NCBI RefSeq assembly: GCF_031157835.1 | Contig: NZ_JAVIDR010000002.1 | Location: 186,001-250,000, forward strand | DNA: 64,000 bases | From: Acinetobacter rudis | GTDB lineage: Bacteria; Pseudomonadota; Gammaproteobacteria; Pseudomonadales; Moraxellaceae | Direction of reading: 5' to 3' | Shown: piece by piece, positions 62,442 through 64,000 of the stretch | Position numbering within the stretch: position 1 is the stretch's first letter | Layout of the letters: the number at the start of each line of letters is the position of its first letter | Translations under genes and position numbers: made by a program | The notes under the pieces: generated by a model | Databases searched by the model: none | The model's input: only the letters and a program-made list of their open reading frames with translations | Told to the model about the DNA's origin: nothing

Positions 62442-64000
62442 TTATCTCCGAGGCCCAGCTGTTGTGTGCTGTCGAATAGCTTTTGACTCATCTGAACTTG
62501 GTCGGCCTAGATTTCTCCAAGACTGCTTATTAACATCCTCGGCGATCTTTCGCATCCGAACCTCTAAAACTCCATCATTCCACTCAACATCAGCTGTTTG
62601 ACCAGGTAATGTATGAATGTTTACTGTTGGTGCTGATTGGCTGCTTGAAAAATCGATATTCGGAAATGATCTTGTTGAACTAGATCCAACAATCCCACCA
62701 TCAGAATAGCCACCGAGACTACGACCTAAACGCATCGCCTCAACATTGGCCACACCGCCCCAACGTGCAATATCATCCTGCGACCAGACGACCTCGCCCT
62801 TATGCACAATACCTGCAGCAACATATTTACCGCCATCACCAGTGTAACCACCATCATAAAATCCAGCAGATACAGACTGGATACTAGAAACAATGTTTGC
62901 AGTAGCAGCGGCTACAGAAGCCATAGCAGCAATGTTATAAGGGAATGGATTAGCAGATGCTTCAGCAATACCGGTTTGAATGGCCATAATAGATCGAGCA
63001 ATTGCAGCACTCTTTTCCATCACAAGCATTGTTCGATAAATACCTGAGCGCTCATCACCTGATTTACGAAGCATTTCGGTCATGGATCCAAATCCAGCCT
63101 CAGCAGAAGCAAGTTGTGAATCAAGTTGAGCTTTCTTTAAATCCTTTTCCTCTTCATCGTACTTGTCATTTAAAGCCTGTTTTGCTTGAAGATACTCTTC
63201 ATGGGCAGCAAGCAATTTAGCATTACGCTCTTCCTCGTCTTCAATGCCTAAGAAAATACCAGCACGCTGTTCAGAGTAAGCTTTATCTAAACCACCACTC
63301 TCACCATCATATTGATTTTGTAAATCACTCCACGCTGCTCGGTCTGGTTGTTTCTTGAGGAATAAATAGTTGAGACTTTCATAATGAATGTCATCAATTT
63401 TCTGATCGTTTCGATCCATCTGACTGCCAAGCGATAAATCATAAGTCTTTAACAAAGCTTCGCGAGTTTCTTTAGTAAGTTGGGTGTTTTTGGCAATCTC
63501 ATCACGTTCAAGTTGGTAACGCTTCATGACAATTTCGGTTTCTGTCATATAGAGTTCCTGAGCCTGTAAGATCTGCTGTCTTTCCTCCAACTTAACAGCC
63601 TCTATCTCAGCTTGTTTTTGACGTTCTAAAGCTTCAACTGCGTCTGCTCGTTCCTTGACACCTAATTTAGAGTTAGTACCTAAAAGCGACTTTTGCGTAT
63701 CATAGCTATTTGTAATCTGAGTAATACGATCTTTCTCAAACTCAAAATATTGATCATATTCAGCCTGTGTATCAAGAATAAGTTTCTGACGATTCTCTTG
63801 ATAGATAATGTTATTTCTATCAAGCATTTCCTTGAGTTTTTCGGGTTGATCGGCAAATGTTTTATAGATTTGCTTTATGTAGTCTTCATTCTCCATCTCC
63901 ATTTGTTTAAGTGGCGATGGTGCCAACTGAATCATCATTGCTCTCTTAGCTTCGTCAGATGATTGCTTTGCTACCACTGCATCATTTTGGAGTTTCAGGA
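62442..64000 (-). CDS. Tail tape-measure protein, C-terminal part (cut by window edge)
   Basis: At least 519 residues, open to the right edge with no stop; a GTG at 63977 is internal. Long charged coiled coil (about the first 290 visible residues), a hydrophobic segment rich in Ala/Ile (IARSIMAIQTGIAEASANPF) typical of tape measures, then a Gly-rich tail with GFYDGGYTGDGGKYVAAGIV and HKGEVVW, a hallmark of tape-measure C-termini. It sets tail length and enters the cell during injection. Confidence 0.87.
   Translation of the reverse strand, partial: LKLQNDAVVAKQSSDEAKRAMMIQLAPSPLKQMEMENEDYIKQIYKTFADQPEKLKEMLDRNNIIYQENRQKLILDTQAEYDQYFEFEKDRITQITNSYDTQKSLLGTNSKLGVKERADAVEALERQKQAEIEAVKLEERQQILQAQELYMTETEIVMKRYQLERDEIAKNTQLTKETREALLKTYDLSLGSQMDRNDQKIDDIHYESLNYLFLKKQPDRAAWSDLQNQYDGESGGLDKAYSEQRAGIFLGIEDEEERNAKLLAAHEEYLQAKQALNDKYDEEEKDLKKAQLDSQLASAEAGFGSMTEMLRKSGDERSGIYRTMLVMEKSAAIARSIMAIQTGIAEASANPFPYNIAAMASVAAATANIVSSIQSVSAGFYDGGYTGDGGKYVAAGIVHKGEVVWSQDDIARWGGVANVEAMRLGRSLGGYSDGGIVGSSSTRSFPNIDFSSSQSAPTVNIHTLPGQTADVEWNDGVLEVRMRKIAEDVNKQSWRNLGRPSSDESKAIRQHTTAGPRR

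Larger units (their letters stand above)
49371..64000. mobile_element. Prophage, left part (continues beyond window)
   Basis: From just after 6S RNA to the window edge every recognisable gene is phage-type: integrase, accessory genes, spanins, endolysin, holin, tail fibre-like, tail tip, tape measure. Late genes read right to left, so attP lay between the accessory cassette and int. Long non-contractile (siphovirus-like) tail is indicated by the lambda-like J-type tip and tape measure. Left boundary is approximate; the right end and any attR are outside the window. Confidence 0.88.

Overview
The window reads as a chromosomal segment of an Acinetobacter-like gammaproteobacterium. The evidence is AT-rich DNA with short intergenic gaps and gene neighbourhoods of that lineage: thiE-hemL, a yejABEF-type operon, ygfB-pepP-ubiH-ubiI opposite zapA and 6S RNA, rsmI/yraN/BON lipoprotein, and pyrC-rnt. 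Species cannot be fixed from the sequence alone. About 49 kb is core or housekeeping DNA; from about 49.4 kb to the right edge lies the left part of a prophage.

Region by region. 0-10.3 kb: a cut LysR regulator facing a translationally coupled pair of small YdcZ-type membrane proteins, a TerC/CBS/CorC membrane protein, thiE-hemL, an Mpo1-like protein, a CYTH triphosphatase, an ABC half-transporter, and a divergent MerR/DUF2938 pair sharing one operator-promoter. 10.7-21.5 kb: alanine/glycine:cation symporter, small conserved proteins, a GNAT enzyme, an M16 peptidase, a PhzF enzyme, a TcyP-like cystine transporter, then pyrC overlapping rnt. 22-25.1 kb: three identical tRNA-Glu(TTC) genes, one alone and two in tandem, around a MmuP-like permease and a serine-hydrolase-like gene. 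25.3-37.4 kb: an acyltransferase-3/SGNH protein, an OYE-family oxidoreductase, the yejABEF peptide importer, and a LysM-rich MltD-type transglycosylase. 37.6-49.1 kb: a fused RNase HI-DNA polymerase III epsilon protein with a (Glu-Ala)n linker, nudC, a hydrolase, a BON lipoprotein, yraN, rsmI, a SutA-like acidic protein, ubiI-ubiH-pepP-ygfB, a coiled-coil gene, zapA and the 6S RNA gene.

49.4-64 kb: prophage. A tyrosine integrase starts about 150 bases after the 6S RNA. Behind it, on the same strand, are an overlapping two-helix membrane protein and a two-gene cassette: a HipA-fold kinase and a HIRAN-domain protein. The late genes run on the opposite strand toward the cassette. In transcription order they are a tape-measure C-terminus, tail-tip assembly genes joined by ATGA/TAATG overlaps, a J-like tail-tip protein, a CotH-kinase-like tail protein, a C-type-lectin-like tail protein, holin, SAR endolysin and an overlapping Rz/Rz1 spanin pair.

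Most interesting: the kinase-HIRAN cassette sits in a typical moron (lysogenic-conversion) position. It is bracketed by the 3' ends of two spanin-type genes, one intact and one a remnant, each ending in a similar small hairpin. The kinase appears to lack the HipA N-terminal subdomain and no HipB-like gene is adjacent, so it could be an undescribed split toxin-antitoxin or phage-defence module. That function is inference.
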